Source of the DNA: an uncultured Phycisphaerales bacterium
GTDB taxonomy: Bacteria; Planctomycetota; Phycisphaerae; Sedimentisphaerales; Anaerobacaceae
Reading direction: 5' to 3'
Assembly: GCA_937927975.1 (NCBI GenBank)
Contig: CALEZT010000088.1
Span: 66,419 to 130,418 of the forward strand
Length of the DNA stretch: 64,000 nt
Under the pieces are notes generated by a model that ran no database searches, was not told the DNA's origin, and saw only the letters and a list, made by a program, of their open reading frames with translations. A program made the position numbers and the translations under genes. Positions 50,642-60,307 of the stretch are shown in pieces (the first letter of the stretch is position 1; each line of letters opens with the position of its first letter).

Positions 50642-50878
50642 TCAGACGTAACAGTCCAGAAGAGTGCCCACCGGCATTCGGGCCAGGTCGGGCTTGGCGG
50701 AGGAGGCGAGCGAGATCCCTTGGCGACAACCGCCGTATTCGCGAACCCGAACGTGGACGTGGATTGGCTCTTGAGACTCGGCAACGCGAGGCCCGTCCGT
50801 ACGATGCCCGCACAGCCGCTCGGCCGGAGGCAGCAGGTTGCGATCAACGCATTGGAGGCCCATCAGGTTCACCATCAT
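50642..50878 (-). CDS. Small hypothetical protein, minus strand
   Basis: A 78-residue frame runs on the minus strand in an otherwise empty region. Codons favour G/C at third positions and the peptide (IHVHVRVREYGGCRQG, SSAKPDLARMPVGTLLDCYV) looks protein-like. No family was recognised. The start lacks a clear ribosome site. Confidence 0.5.
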   Translation of the reverse strand: MMVNLMGLQCVDRNLLPPAERLCGHRTDGPRVAESQEPIHVHVRVREYGGCRQGISLASSAKPDLARMPVGTLLDCYV

Positions 50879-51113
50879 TTCATCTCACTGAACACCATCC
50901 TATCAAAGTGACTGATTCGGTTCAAGCACCTCGCCCTCCACCGCGACAACCACGCGCCCTGCACGACCATTCCTGCATCTTGAGTCGTGGCGTTATCGGA
51001 CATACGTCCGGATTTCCGGAAAGAAAAACGAGGCTTCTTAAGATTCTGCGCACAGCCGAGCCGATAGAAACCATAGGCAATACACGGTCAACACCCGAAG
51101 CATAGAGGATCGG
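50879..51113 (+). other. Gap with a possible sigma-28 promoter
   Basis: The 235-base gap has no gene. GCCGATAG (51060-51067) matches the sigma-28 -10 GCCGATAA in seven of eight positions; a TAAG element lies 17 bases upstream of it (consensus spacing 15), so the match is weak. If real it would drive the zinc-ribbon gene starting at 51114. Confidence 0.3.
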
Positions 51114-51314
51114 ATGCGTATCATCCTGCAGTGTCCGAGATGCAGTTCCCGCTGGTGGCTCGACGGCGATGCGGCGGATCGTCGCCTGCGCTGCCGCAAG
51201 TGCGCGCTGCTGCTGAAGGTCCCCCGCCTCGATGAGTTGCCCAAAGCCGCGGAGGTCATCAAAGACGCCAAAGACGAAGTCTATGTGGATGACAACGGTC
51301 GGACCTACGGCTGA
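51114..51314 (+). CDS. Zinc-ribbon protein (MJ0042-like)
   Basis: This 66-residue protein has two Cys pairs, CPRC and CRKC, spaced as in MJ0042-type zinc fingers. A tail rich in Lys/Asp follows. It is probably a short nucleic-acid- or protein-binding zinc ribbon. Stand-alone gene. Confidence 0.75.
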   Translation: MRIILQCPRCSSRWWLDGDAADRRLRCRKCALLLKVPRLDELPKAAEVIKDAKDEVYVDDNGRTYG

Positions 51315-51374
51315 TTCCCTGCCGCCATCAGCCTCCCCACAGTAGAGTACCTCCCCAAGAAAGCCCCTCAGCCG

Positions 51375-51689
51375 TCATTCATCCTTGAAATCATCCTCCG
51401 GCTCCTGCTCATCCGCCAACTCCTCGTCCTCGTCGGTTTCTCCGCTGGCGTCGACCTGCTCGTTGAACGTCCATTGGTGCAGGGCCTCGATCAGCATGGC
51501 CGAGCCGATGGTCTGCGAGGCTTCCTCGTTCACCTCCGCCAACGCGCGAGCCAGCCAGTCGGCCAGACCGGTGATCGCATTGACGCAATCCTCGAACTCC
51601 AGATTCACCGGATCGTCCGTACCGACTACGGTTCCGTGCTCCCGCACATCGACGACCAGTCTTGCTCCACGACGCGGCATATGTTCCAT
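51375..51689 (-). CDS. Acidic hypothetical protein
   Basis: This 104-residue protein has a strongly acidic C-terminus (about 25 Asp/Glu). The N-terminal part (GARLVVDVREHGTVVG) is beta-like. No family was recognised. It may bind a basic partner. Stand-alone. Confidence 0.65.
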   Translation of the reverse strand: MEHMPRRGARLVVDVREHGTVVGTDDPVNLEFEDCVNAITGLADWLARALAEVNEEASQTIGSAMLIEALHQWTFNEQVDASGETDEDEELADEQEPEDDFKDE

Positions 51690-51848
51690 AGGACAACGAT
51701 CTCCCAGAAATCCGACTTTCCACTCTCACTCTGACACATGTGTTCCAGGCATTGTAGCCGCCGCACCACAGGCGGGCAAAACGAAAAACACGTTCGGCCC
51801 GACATCTCAGGTTGACACGTCACAGAGAACCGACCATACTCGACCGCC

Positions 51849-52307
51849 ATGAAACGATTGCCTGTGCTTGTGCTGCTTCTGGCTGTCGCAGGCTGTCAGG
51901 GTGGCACGGTTGGAGGCCTGAGTCTGAGCGTCGGGTCGTACGAACGGGGTCTGTGGTTCGACCACGACCGCCAGCAGTACCAGCCGAACGGCTTCGGCCT
52001 GCGGCTCGACCTCGTCGCAGGCAAGATGATCCGCCCGGTGCCCAAGTTCTGGGAACCCGCAAACAACCCCTGGCAAGGCGGCGAGCCCTGGTTCGTGCTT
52101 CGCATGCCGATGATCGGCCCGTTCCTCTCCATCGCCATAGGGCAAAGCGGCGCGTACCTGGGATTCAAGACTTTCAGAGTTGAGGACCGACATCGCGCAC
52201 CCGAACGATATGGCACTTGGATGCGCCAGGACGAATTCCCCGAACCGAACGACGTTCGCGTCTATCTGCAACCGAGCGCCACCCTGCGACGGACTCGATG
52301 GAAGTGA
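51849..52307 (+). CDS. Small lipoprotein
   Basis: A signal peptide and lipobox (LLLAVAGC) open this 152-residue protein. It has a Trp-rich beta segment (PKFWEPANNPWQGGEPWFVL) and no recognisable family. It overlaps the deaminase gene by 10 bases. Confidence 0.7.
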   Translation: MKRLPVLVLLLAVAGCQGGTVGGLSLSVGSYERGLWFDHDRQQYQPNGFGLRLDLVAGKMIRPVPKFWEPANNPWQGGEPWFVLRMPMIGPFLSIAIGQSGAYLGFKTFRVEDRHRAPERYGTWMRQDEFPEPNDVRVYLQPSATLRRTRWK

Positions 52308-52900
52308 AAGGGACAGCCTTGATACCGAAGAAGATCGAGCTGGAGTTGCCCGCTTGGACGGAGCCGTTCCTGGCCCGACTCGGCGAGGCGTTCGATTCCG
52401 CGGAGGCAAGGATGCGTCTGGCGATCGAGCTGGCCGATCGGAACGTCCAGCGCCGCACAGGCGGTCCCTTCGGCGCCGCGATCTTCGAGATCCCCAGTGG
52501 GAGACTCGTCAGTGTCGGAATGAACCTGGTGGAAGCCTCGCACTGCTCCATGGCCCATGCGGAGATGGTCGCCATCGCGATGGCGCAGCAGACGATCGGA
52601 GACTACGATCTGGCTGGGAATGGAGCTTGCCGCGAGCTGGTGACGAGCGTCGAACCCTGCGCGATGTGCCTTGGCGCGGTTCCCTGGTCCGGCGTTCGAC
52701 GGGTCCTGTGCGGCGCCAGAGGCGAGGACGCCTGCCAGATCGGATTCGACGAAGGGGCCAAGCCGGCCGACTGGGTGGGCGAGTTGGTCAAGCGAGGAAT
52801 CGAGGTCGCGCGGGATGTGCTCCGCGACGAGGCAAGGGCCGTGCTTCGGCGCTACGCCGAAGAAGGCGGCACGATCTACAACGCCGGCGCGGACGCGTAG
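52298..52900 (+). CDS. Nucleoside/guanine deaminase (CMP/dCMP deaminase fold)
   Basis: This 200-residue protein has the zinc deaminase motif HAEMVAI (87-93) and EPCAMC (about 118-123), as in guanine deaminase and tRNA adenosine deaminase relatives. The N-terminal extension before GGPFGAAIF is longer than usual. ATG 52298 is the chosen start. It deaminates guanine or related bases, most likely. Confidence 0.88.
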   Translation: MEVKGTALIPKKIELELPAWTEPFLARLGEAFDSAEARMRLAIELADRNVQRRTGGPFGAAIFEIPSGRLVSVGMNLVEASHCSMAHAEMVAIAMAQQTIGDYDLAGNGACRELVTSVEPCAMCLGAVPWSGVRRVLCGARGEDACQIGFDEGAKPADWVGELVKRGIEVARDVLRDEARAVLRRYAEEGGTIYNAGADA

Positions 52901-52901
52901 T

Positions 52902-53345
52902 CTACTTCAGCGGCAGAGCGGAATTGAGGGGAGGGTTCTTCGGCACAACCGGCGTGTTCGGGTCCGCCTTCGTCGGCGCCTTCGGTTGCGCGGGCACGAT
53001 GCCCAGGTGTTTCTCGATGCGAGCCAGACGCTGGTCGATCTGCGTCAGTTTGGCGTCCATCGCGGCGACCTTGGCGTCGAATGCATCGACCTTGGTCGTG
53101 AGCACCTTCAGATCGGCGGTGAAACCCGCGAAGCTCCGCTCCGTGAGGTCCATGTGTCGTTCCATGAGCCGCTCGTAGGCGCCGATTGCGCGGGCCGCGT
53201 CGGACTGGGTGGCCGGCACGCCGTAGACTTGAGCCTCGACCTCATACCCTTTGCGCTCCCGGCCCGTCGAAATCGACAGGCTCAGGGCGATCACGCCGAA
53301 GACAACCGCCGCAACGATACGATAGGTTCCACGATCTCGTGCCAT
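52902..53345 (-). CDS. Membrane-anchored coiled-coil protein
   Basis: This 147-residue protein has a transmembrane segment near residues 9-25 (IVAAVVFGVIALSLSIS), a coiled coil (LTTKVDAFDAKVAAMDAKL) and a Pro-rich end. It lies next to an export system, so an accessory role is possible. No family was recognised. Confidence 0.65.
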   Translation of the reverse strand: MARDRGTYRIVAAVVFGVIALSLSISTGRERKGYEVEAQVYGVPATQSDAARAIGAYERLMERHMDLTERSFAGFTADLKVLTTKVDAFDAKVAAMDAKLTQIDQRLARIEKHLGIVPAQPKAPTKADPNTPVVPKNPPLNSALPLK

Positions 53346-53474
53346 CTGAACACCTCAACCTTTCCCAAGGATGGACGCAGCGACGCCGCTGAGGCCCGCC
53401 CTGCCTCTGGTATCGGCAGACGGAGAGCGAGGATTTAGATGGCTTTTCGGACTTTCGCAGAAATCCGCACGGGC

Positions 53475-55106
53475 TCAGCCCGCGTCGGCAGGCGGCACAA
53501 TGGGTTCCCACTGGATTCGGGCCGCGCCGAGAATCGTGCCGGTGGCGTAGGCCAGATCCACCAGAGAGATCTGATACTCGACCAGAGCGTTGATCTCCGA
53601 GCTTTGGGCATTGGCGAAGTTGAACTGGGCGTCGAGCACTTCCGTGCTGGTGCTCATGCCGACCTCGAACTGACGCTTCTCCGCTTCATAGAGGCGTGCG
53701 TTGACGATCGTGTTCTGCCGGGCGGCCAGAATCCGCTGCCAGTTCGCCTCGACCTGATCGACGACGTTCAACACCTCGGTCTTGATCACGTCTTCGCGAT
53801 TGGCGCGGGTGGCCAACAGTTGCCGACGAACATAGATGGCCTGTCGGAGCCGTTGCCTGGCGACCTGGTTGCCGATGGGCACTCGCATTTGCAGGCTGAC
53901 CTGGTGATCCGTGAAATCGCTGTCCAGAAGCATGTCGAATGAATCACTCTGGGCGGCGCCCATGCCTGTGATGTTGTACGTGTAGCCCAGAATCGCCACC
54001 GGAAGCGTCTGGTTGCGGTAGAACTCCACCTGATTCTCGCCCTGCAGAAGCTGCAACTGCAACTCCAGCAACTCCATCCGGCTGTCCATGGCGACCTGGA
54101 CGAACCGCGAACGATCCAACTCGTATCGAACGGGGTCCGGCTCTGTCTTGGGCACGAGGATCGTCGGGGTCTGGACATCCAGACCGGCCTTGTTCACTAC
54201 GCGCTTGAGTTCACGTTCCCGATCCCTCAGATTGTTCTCAGCCATGATGATCGCTTCAAGCTGCTGGGCCATGCCGGCCTCCGCGCGAATGACCTCGATC
54301 TCCGCGCGCTGACCGCCTTCCACGAGCCGCCGCGCCCGATCCAACTGGGCCTGGCTCAGTTCGTACTGCTGTTGCCTGAGTTCCAGACTCCTCCGAGCCG
54401 CGTACAGGCGCCAGTAGACGCGGTCGATGGCAGCCAACAGAGTAACCACGTCGAGCCGGGCCCGCGCATCGGCAATGTCCCTGTCGTACTTGGCGATCCG
54501 AATCGAGTAGGTGCTCACCCAACGCCCCGCGTTCTGCAGCAACGGCTGACTGATCGAGACCGACAGATCGGAACCGTAGTACGGATTGAACTGCGTCCCG
54601 ATCGCGTCGGTCTTGGTCCTGCCGTCGGACAACTCGAACCGAACGGTCCCCCCGGTCCGAAGCGGAACTTCGACCCCTGTCGCCCCTCGGAGATAGTCGC
54701 TCTGAGAGCCTGTGACCTGATCCGAAAAACTGATGGAGGGGTTGTCGGTCTTGCCGGCGTTGAGATTTGCGTAGAAAGTGGACTGGAACTTTGCCTCCTC
54801 CTGGCTCAAGCGGGCCGCCGCGATGGTCGGACTGATCAGACTGGCCTTGAGCGACAGGTTGTTCTCCAGAGCCAGCATTCGGCACTGTTCGAGCGACAGA
54901 TCCATCGTGGCAGAAGGGACACTTGGCTCGGCCGCAACTCGGTTCGGTTCCGCCTGGTCGAGCTTGAGGGGCTGGATCTCACGGATCTTCTCACGAATCG
55001 GAGCCATCTGCTCCTTGTCATAGCCGGCCGAGGGCTTGTGACATCCGGACAGGCACAGAAGCAAAAGGCAAGAACCACGGAACAGGACTTGCGACAATCC
55101 GGCCAT
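53475..55106 (-). CDS. TolC-family outer membrane lipoprotein
   Basis: A signal peptide with lipobox (LLLLCLSGC) precedes the TolC/OEP fold: LEQCRMLALENNLSLKA and, later, QAIYVRRQLLATRANRED and ATGTILGAARIQW-type repeats. Length is 543 residues. ATG 55106 follows GGGAAGGAA. It likely forms the outer channel for the MacAB-like system upstream. Confidence 0.88.
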   Translation of the reverse strand: MAGLSQVLFRGSCLLLLCLSGCHKPSAGYDKEQMAPIREKIREIQPLKLDQAEPNRVAAEPSVPSATMDLSLEQCRMLALENNLSLKASLISPTIAAARLSQEEAKFQSTFYANLNAGKTDNPSISFSDQVTGSQSDYLRGATGVEVPLRTGGTVRFELSDGRTKTDAIGTQFNPYYGSDLSVSISQPLLQNAGRWVSTYSIRIAKYDRDIADARARLDVVTLLAAIDRVYWRLYAARRSLELRQQQYELSQAQLDRARRLVEGGQRAEIEVIRAEAGMAQQLEAIIMAENNLRDRERELKRVVNKAGLDVQTPTILVPKTEPDPVRYELDRSRFVQVAMDSRMELLELQLQLLQGENQVEFYRNQTLPVAILGYTYNITGMGAAQSDSFDMLLDSDFTDHQVSLQMRVPIGNQVARQRLRQAIYVRRQLLATRANREDVIKTEVLNVVDQVEANWQRILAARQNTIVNARLYEAEKRQFEVGMSTSTEVLDAQFNFANAQSSEINALVEYQISLVDLAYATGTILGAARIQWEPIVPPADAG

Positions 55107-55140
55107 CTTGCGTTCCTTCCCTCTTGCGTTCCTACGTTTG

Positions 55141-56406
55141 TCATTCATGCCTGAGCGCCTCGATAGGATCCAACCGTGCGGCCTTGATGGCCGGGAACAT
55201 GCCGAAGAACACGCCGACCGAGCCGGCGAAACCGAAGGATATGCCGATCGCCCACAGCGGGATGTAGGCCATGCTGAGGAAGTCGGCGTTGGGGATCTTG
55301 GAGATCAGGGTCGTCAGGCCCTGGCCGATCACGATGCCCATCAGGCCGCCGAACAGGCACAGCACCACCGACTCGACGAGGAACTGGAGCAGGATCGCCG
55401 AGGGCCGGGCCCCCACCGCTTTGCGAAGGCCGATCTCGCGGGTCCGCTCGGACACCGAGACCAGCATGATGTTCATGATCCCCACGCCGCCAACCAGCAG
55501 GGAGATTCCCACGACGCCGCCGGCAATGGCGGTCATGGTCGCGGCCATCGTGTTGAACTGCTTGAGGTACTCCTCGATGACGTCCATCCGGAAGGTGTCG
55601 GGGTCGTCCGGCTGCAATCGGCGGGTCTGTCGGAGAAAGAACTTCAGTTCGGCCTGGGCCTCCTGGGACAACTCCGGCTTGCGACAGGCCGCGATGATGT
55701 ACATCCAGGGGTCCCACAGACGCCAGGCGGTAGGGAACGGAATGAACACCTCTTTCGAGTCGCCCATCTGGCCGAACATGCCGGATTCCACGCGGGTCTC
55801 CACCACGCCCACGATGCGGTAGCTCCGCCGGTCGATGATGATCCGCTTGCCGATGCAGTCGAGATCGAGTCGCAACTCGTCACGCACCGCAGGCGTAATC
55901 AGACACACCTGCCACCCGTTCTCCTCGTCCATCAGCGTGAAGGGCCGCCCCAGGATCACCGATCGATTCTCGATCTCATGCCACGAGGGGTTGATCCCCG
56001 TGATGCGGGCGCTATCAATGCTGTGAATCCCGTAGCTGACCTTCTTGGATCGATTGGTCATCATCGTGAAATTGGCGATGGAGGGACAGCGTTCGAGGAG
56101 TCCGTCGAAATGCTCCGGACGGAAACGAATCGCGCGCCAGTTGAAGTTCCGGAACCGTCCCTGTCGCGGCCAATCCGGGTTCACGAAGATTTTGTTCGTG
56201 CCCAGCGTCTCGAAGTCCTTGAGCACCTTGGCCTTCAGACCTGTCAGCGACGCAATCACGGCGGTGACGGATGCCACGCCGATGACGATACCGATGGTCG
56301 TCAGGGCCGAACGGGTCTTGTTCGCCCAGATCTGCCCGAGCGCCAGCCGGACGCTCTGCATCAACAGGACCGTCAGCACCAAGGGGGCCGTCAGCAGCCG
56401 AAGCAT
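55141..56406 (-). CDS. MacB-type ABC transporter permease
   Basis: This 421-residue protein has the MacB/FtsX layout: one N-terminal segment, a large periplasmic domain, and three C-terminal segments containing VGGVGIMNIMLVSVSERTRE and GLRKAVGARPSAIL. A C-terminal DPIEALRHE tail is typical. It pairs with the separate ATPase gene upstream. Confidence 0.93.
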   Translation of the reverse strand: MLRLLTAPLVLTVLLMQSVRLALGQIWANKTRSALTTIGIVIGVASVTAVIASLTGLKAKVLKDFETLGTNKIFVNPDWPRQGRFRNFNWRAIRFRPEHFDGLLERCPSIANFTMMTNRSKKVSYGIHSIDSARITGINPSWHEIENRSVILGRPFTLMDEENGWQVCLITPAVRDELRLDLDCIGKRIIIDRRSYRIVGVVETRVESGMFGQMGDSKEVFIPFPTAWRLWDPWMYIIAACRKPELSQEAQAELKFFLRQTRRLQPDDPDTFRMDVIEEYLKQFNTMAATMTAIAGGVVGISLLVGGVGIMNIMLVSVSERTREIGLRKAVGARPSAILLQFLVESVVLCLFGGLMGIVIGQGLTTLISKIPNADFLSMAYIPLWAIGISFGFAGSVGVFFGMFPAIKAARLDPIEALRHE

Positions 56407-56440
56407 CTATGTCTCCTTGTCCACGATGTGAAACTCAAGG

Positions 56441-56594
56441 CCCAAATCCAAAATCCGAAATCCGAGACAAATCCAAAGCACGAAATGCAAATGACCGAAA
56501 CGCTCTCGCAAGCCGGGACGCTCGTTTTGGATTTTGGGTTTTGATCATTCGTGCTTGTTTCGGATTTCGCGCTTCGAATTTCGGATTTCGAATC
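56441..56594. repeat. AT-rich dispersed repeat, copy 1
   Basis: The tract is rich in aaatccgaaatccg and inverted ttcggatttcg units around a core aaatgaccgaaacgctctcg and gctcgttttgga. The copy at 62502-62655 has the same core in the same orientation with a few changes. The outer arms can pair. It fills the gap between the permease and the ATPase genes. Confidence 0.8.
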
Positions 56595-56605
56595 TTCCCG
56601 CCTGC

Positions 56606-57340
56606 TCAGGCCGCTCCTGTCGCGACCAGCCGGTTCGTTCCCGTCAGTTCGTCCGCGACGATCCTGCCGTCGCGCATCCGCACGATTCGTTTGGCATGGT
56701 GCGCAATGTCGTCCTCATGGGTCACCATGATGATCGTCTGGCCCTCCCGATGCAACTGCTCGAACAGGGCCATGATGTCCAGACTCGTGCGGGTGTCCAG
56801 GTTGCCGGTCGGCTCGTCCGCCAGCAGGATGCTGGGCTTGTTGACCAGGGCGCGGGCGATGGCCACCCGCTGCTTCTCCCCGCCGGAGAGCTGGTTGGGA
56901 CGATGCTTCATCCGCTCGCCCAGGCCGACCTTGGCCAAGGCCTCCCGGGCCCGGGTCCTGCGGTTCAGCCACCCGTCGCCGCCGGCGTAGATCAGCGGCA
57001 GTTCGACGTTCTTTATCGCGTTCAATCGCGGCAGCAGCTCGAACGATTGGAAAACGAACCCGATCTGCGCGTTGCGGACGCGGGCCAAGCCTGCGGAACT
57101 CAGACGCGTCGTGTCGCGCCCGTCCAGTTGGTACGTGCCGCCGGTGCAGCGGTCCAGGCAGCCCAGGATATTCATCAACGTGCTCTTGCCGGAGCCCGAG
57201 GGACCCATGATCGCCACGTACTCGTTGCGTCGAAGCACCAGATCCACGCCCGTGAGGGCATGGATGTTCTCCACACCGACTTTGTACGTGCGGGCGACGC
57301 CGGTGAGCCGGATCACGACATCATCGCGGTTTGTTGACAT
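56606..57340 (-). CDS. MacB-type ABC transporter ATP-binding protein
   Basis: This 244-residue ATPase has Walker A GPSGSGKS (46-53), signature LSGGEKQR (about 150) and Walker [13 protein letters not shown] (about 170-181). It is of the LolD/MacB type. It overlaps the upstream periplasmic adaptor stop by 20 bases. It energises the permease across the dispersed repeat. Confidence 0.95.
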   Translation of the reverse strand: MSTNRDDVVIRLTGVARTYKVGVENIHALTGVDLVLRRNEYVAIMGPSGSGKSTLMNILGCLDRCTGGTYQLDGRDTTRLSSAGLARVRNAQIGFVFQSFELLPRLNAIKNVELPLIYAGGDGWLNRRTRAREALAKVGLGERMKHRPNQLSGGEKQRVAIARALVNKPSILLADEPTGNLDTRTSLDIMALFEQLHREGQTIIMVTHEDDIAHHAKRIVRMRDGRIVADELTGTNRLVATGAA

Positions 57341-58721
57341 CGTTGACGTCCCCGGCGGCCTTCTTCTTCGCCTCTTCCTCGGCCTTGGCCTCGCGCTCGT
57401 CCTTGACGAGCTGATCGTGCTTGAGTTTCTCCAGCTCCTTATACGGCCCGACGATGATCTTGTCCTCGTCGGTAAGCCCCGAGTCGATCACCGTGTGTGT
57501 CGTGTTGCTGGCCCCGATCTTGACCAACGTCGCGACGGCCTTGCCGTCTTTGACGCAATAGACGACGGACGTATATGCCTTCTTCTTCTCCTCCTCGCTG
57601 AGCTTGTCACGCAACTCGGCAGGGAGTTCGTCCACCTTGCGTCCGAGAACCGCCTGGCTGGGCAGGACCATCACGCTCTCATGGGTCGCGACTTCGATGT
57701 CCACATCGGCGGTCATCCCCGTGAAGACGCGTTCGTTCGGATCGATCAGCAGCACCTCGGTCTCGTAGTACCGGGAGCCGTCGGTACCGATCTTGCGGCT
57801 CAGCGCGATCGTCTGGACGACGCCAGCGAAGACCTTGTCCGGCCAAGCCTGGATGTTGACGCGGGCCTTTTGCCCGACCTTGAGCTTGCCCACATCCGCT
57901 TCATCCACCTGGGCCACCACCAGCATCTCCGAGAGATCGCCGACCTCCATGATGACGGTGCCAGGATTGTTCATCGTGCCGACGATGGCCATTTCGCCCA
58001 CCTCGGCTTCGATCCTCGTGATCGTGCCGTCGATGGGCGCGGTGATCGTCGTGTAGCTCAGCGTCTCCTGCGCCTGCACGATGCCGGCGTCGGCCACCTC
58101 CAGGTTGTGCTGCAGCACCCTGAGATTCAACTCGCTGGATTGCAGCGTGTGCAGAGCCGACTCGTACTGCGATTGCAGTTCATCCATCTTCAGCTTGACC
58201 GCATCGAACTCCGCCTGGCTGATGTCGTTAGTGGCGACCAGCCTCCCCTGCCTTTGAAGATCCGTCTTGGCCTGTTCGAGCCTCGCAACCGTCCCCAGCA
58301 AACTCGCTTTCTGACCGGCAATCCGCGCCTTCTCAACTTCGATCTGGGCGGCTTGGCCATCCCGACTGGCTCGAGCCGACCGCAGCCTGCTTTCGAGATC
58401 CTTGGAATCAAGCTGGACGAGGATCGACGCCGGAATGGGGGAATTGGCGTTCGGATCCCCCTTGGTCACCAGGGCCCCCTCCTCGTGCGGAAGAGCCACC
58501 ACGCGGGCCGATACTTTGGCGCTGATTTCGACCTTCCGCTTGGGTTCGATCTCGCCGGGAGCGGTGACGAACTCGATCAGTTCCGCCCGCTGGACGGGTT
58601 CGACCCGAACGATCGTGGGCTTTTCGCCGCCGGACTTGCGTCGCATGACGACGAAGCCCCCCGCCAGCGCCACCACCGCGAGAGCCACGACAATGACAAT
58701 CAAGATGCGAAGCTTTCCCAC
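57321..58721 (-). CDS. MacA-like periplasmic adaptor (HlyD/RND family)
   Basis: This 466-residue protein has an N-terminal membrane anchor ([20 protein letters not shown]), a biotinyl-lipoyl-like motif ([20 protein letters not shown]), a long coiled-coil hairpin and a C-terminal beta-barrel. The GTG at 58721 after AAAGG is preferred to a TTG at 58742. It links the ABC pump to the TolC-like channel. Confidence 0.9.
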   Translation of the reverse strand: MGKLRILIVIVVALAVVALAGGFVVMRRKSGGEKPTIVRVEPVQRAELIEFVTAPGEIEPKRKVEISAKVSARVVALPHEEGALVTKGDPNANSPIPASILVQLDSKDLESRLRSARASRDGQAAQIEVEKARIAGQKASLLGTVARLEQAKTDLQRQGRLVATNDISQAEFDAVKLKMDELQSQYESALHTLQSSELNLRVLQHNLEVADAGIVQAQETLSYTTITAPIDGTITRIEAEVGEMAIVGTMNNPGTVIMEVGDLSEMLVVAQVDEADVGKLKVGQKARVNIQAWPDKVFAGVVQTIALSRKIGTDGSRYYETEVLLIDPNERVFTGMTADVDIEVATHESVMVLPSQAVLGRKVDELPAELRDKLSEEEKKKAYTSVVYCVKDGKAVATLVKIGASNTTHTVIDSGLTDEDKIIVGPYKELEKLKHDQLVKDEREAKAEEEAKKKAAGDVNDVNKPR

Positions 58722-59170
58722 ACCTGCGCCTTTCTCAAGCAACCAGCCAATCGAGGACCGCGGACCCGTCCCGTCACTACTCTATAGACGCGCCAGACCG
58801 ATATTCATTGCCGTCTCCGATCAGGAAAAAACCGTTTTCCTCACGTGCCGCCCGTTCCGGCGATCCGCGGTCCGGCCTTCGGGAACCGCCACATGGCCTT
58901 CTACGCACGGTCCATCGCAGAGGTTACAGTCTACCAACCAGAGCGGTGCGCGGAAAGGGCGTTCTCGACGCCAGGCGACTCCGACGGAGAGTATCACATG
59001 GGTTTGTTACCGGTTTGTTACAGGCTTATCTTTTCTTGATGATCGGCAGAGTGGAGGCAATCGCACTTTCTCTGCAAGACACTTGAGAGACGTTCTGATA
59101 TCCGTTAGACTGATGTTGGACACTGGACGTGAAAAGACAGGCAATATCACGTTAGGATAGGGGATTTGCG
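58722..59170. other. Intergenic region with a direct repeat
   Basis: About 450 bases between divergent genes. GGTTTGTTAC occurs twice (59002-59011 and 59013-59022), one helical turn apart, which is operator-like. No gene or clear promoter was recognised. Confidence 0.4.
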
Positions 59171-60136
59171 ATGGCAAATGAGTCTATGCGAAGTCAGGGT
59201 GTTTCTCTTGATCGTCGTGGTTTTCTGGGTCTTGGGGCCGCGGCCGTGGCTGCTACGGTCGGGACGGGGCAGGCCGCCCAGGCAGGCGCGTCGCCTGCGG
59301 TCACTCCGCCGATGGGCAAGCGGATCCTGCTTTCGTGCAAGCTGGGCATGATCGCCAAGGAGGTCGAGGGCAAGAAGCTGACGATTGCCGAGCGGCTGCG
59401 GATGGCGGGCGACGCCGGGTTCGACGGCGTGGACTTCGACGAAGCCGGGAGCTTCACACCCGAGCAGGCGCGGGACGCGGTCCGCGAGTCCGGCGTGTTC
59501 GTTCATAACGCGATCAACCACGCCCACTGGAGCCAGCGGCTCACGAGCGCCAAGCAGGAAGAGCGGGACCAGGGCCGCAAGAACATCGAGCACTGCATCC
59601 GCGTCTCGCACGCGGCCGGCGGCAGCGGCGTGCTGATCGTGCTCGGGCGGGGCAACGACGGTCCGGAGGAGGAGATCGAGGAACGCGCACGTCAGGAGAT
59701 GAAAAAGATGCTCCCGCTGGCGGCCTCGCTGGGCCAGATGATCCTGATCGAGAACGTGTGGAACCAGATGATGTACGATCACGACAAGGGACCCGAGCAG
59801 ACGCCCGAGCGGTTCATCAAGTTCGTGGACAGCTTCAACAGTCCCTGGGTCGGAATGTACTACGATGTCGGGAACCACTGGAAGTACGGCCAGCCGGGCG
59901 ACTGGATCCGCGCGTTCGGCAGGCGGTGCGTGAAGATGGACGCCAAGGGCTACAGCCGGGCCAAGAACAACTGGACGGAACTCACCGGCCCGGACGACGA
60001 CCTGCCGTGGGCCGATGTCCGCAAGGCCCTGGACGAAATCAATTTCAGCGGCTGGGCGACCGCGGAAGTCGGCGGCGGCGACGTCAAGCGTCTAACCACC
60101 GTGCGGGAGCAGATGCAAAAGGCGTTTCTCGGGTGA
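59171..60136 (+). CDS. Tat-exported sugar isomerase/epimerase-like TIM-barrel protein
   Basis: This 321-residue protein has a Tat signal (LDRRGFLGLGAAAVAATV, residues 13-30). An AP-endonuclease-2-type TIM barrel follows (GFDGVDFDEAG, HNAINHAHW, ILIENVWNQM, GMYYDVGNHW), as in hydroxypyruvate isomerases and sugar epimerases. It likely acts in the periplasm on a sugar derivative. Such proteins are abundant in planctomycetes. Confidence 0.85.
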   Translation: MANESMRSQGVSLDRRGFLGLGAAAVAATVGTGQAAQAGASPAVTPPMGKRILLSCKLGMIAKEVEGKKLTIAERLRMAGDAGFDGVDFDEAGSFTPEQARDAVRESGVFVHNAINHAHWSQRLTSAKQEERDQGRKNIEHCIRVSHAAGGSGVLIVLGRGNDGPEEEIEERARQEMKKMLPLAASLGQMILIENVWNQMMYDHDKGPEQTPERFIKFVDSFNSPWVGMYYDVGNHWKYGQPGDWIRAFGRRCVKMDAKGYSRAKNNWTELTGPDDDLPWADVRKALDEINFSGWATAEVGGGDVKRLTTVREQMQKAFLG

Positions 60137-60141
60137 GAGAT

Positions 60142-60271
60142 CGTGGCGAGGGCGTCCCGCCCTTGCGTCGCGGGGGCATCTTGCCCCTGCTTTTGCCCTT
60201 GGCCTTCTGCGAAGAGCCCCAACCGAGGGCGGGACGCCCTCGGGACGCAAGGGCAAGATGCCCTCGCCACG
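60142..60271. repeat. GC-rich palindromic dispersed repeat, copy 2
   Basis: A 130-bp element with the same ends as that at 8747-8852 (cgtggcgagggcgtcccgc... and the inverted end gcaagggcaagatgccctc). Its middle differs. It lies 5 bases after the Tat-protein stop and extends the upstream open frame of the next gene. Confidence 0.85.
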
Positions 60272-60307
60272 ACGGACTTCCGTCCGATGCACCCTGTGAG
60301 GATGACT

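Noticed and set aside
58845..59039. 64-codon open frame before the Tat-exported protein
   Set aside because: No ribosome site, domain or coding-like composition, and it lies in a probable control region.
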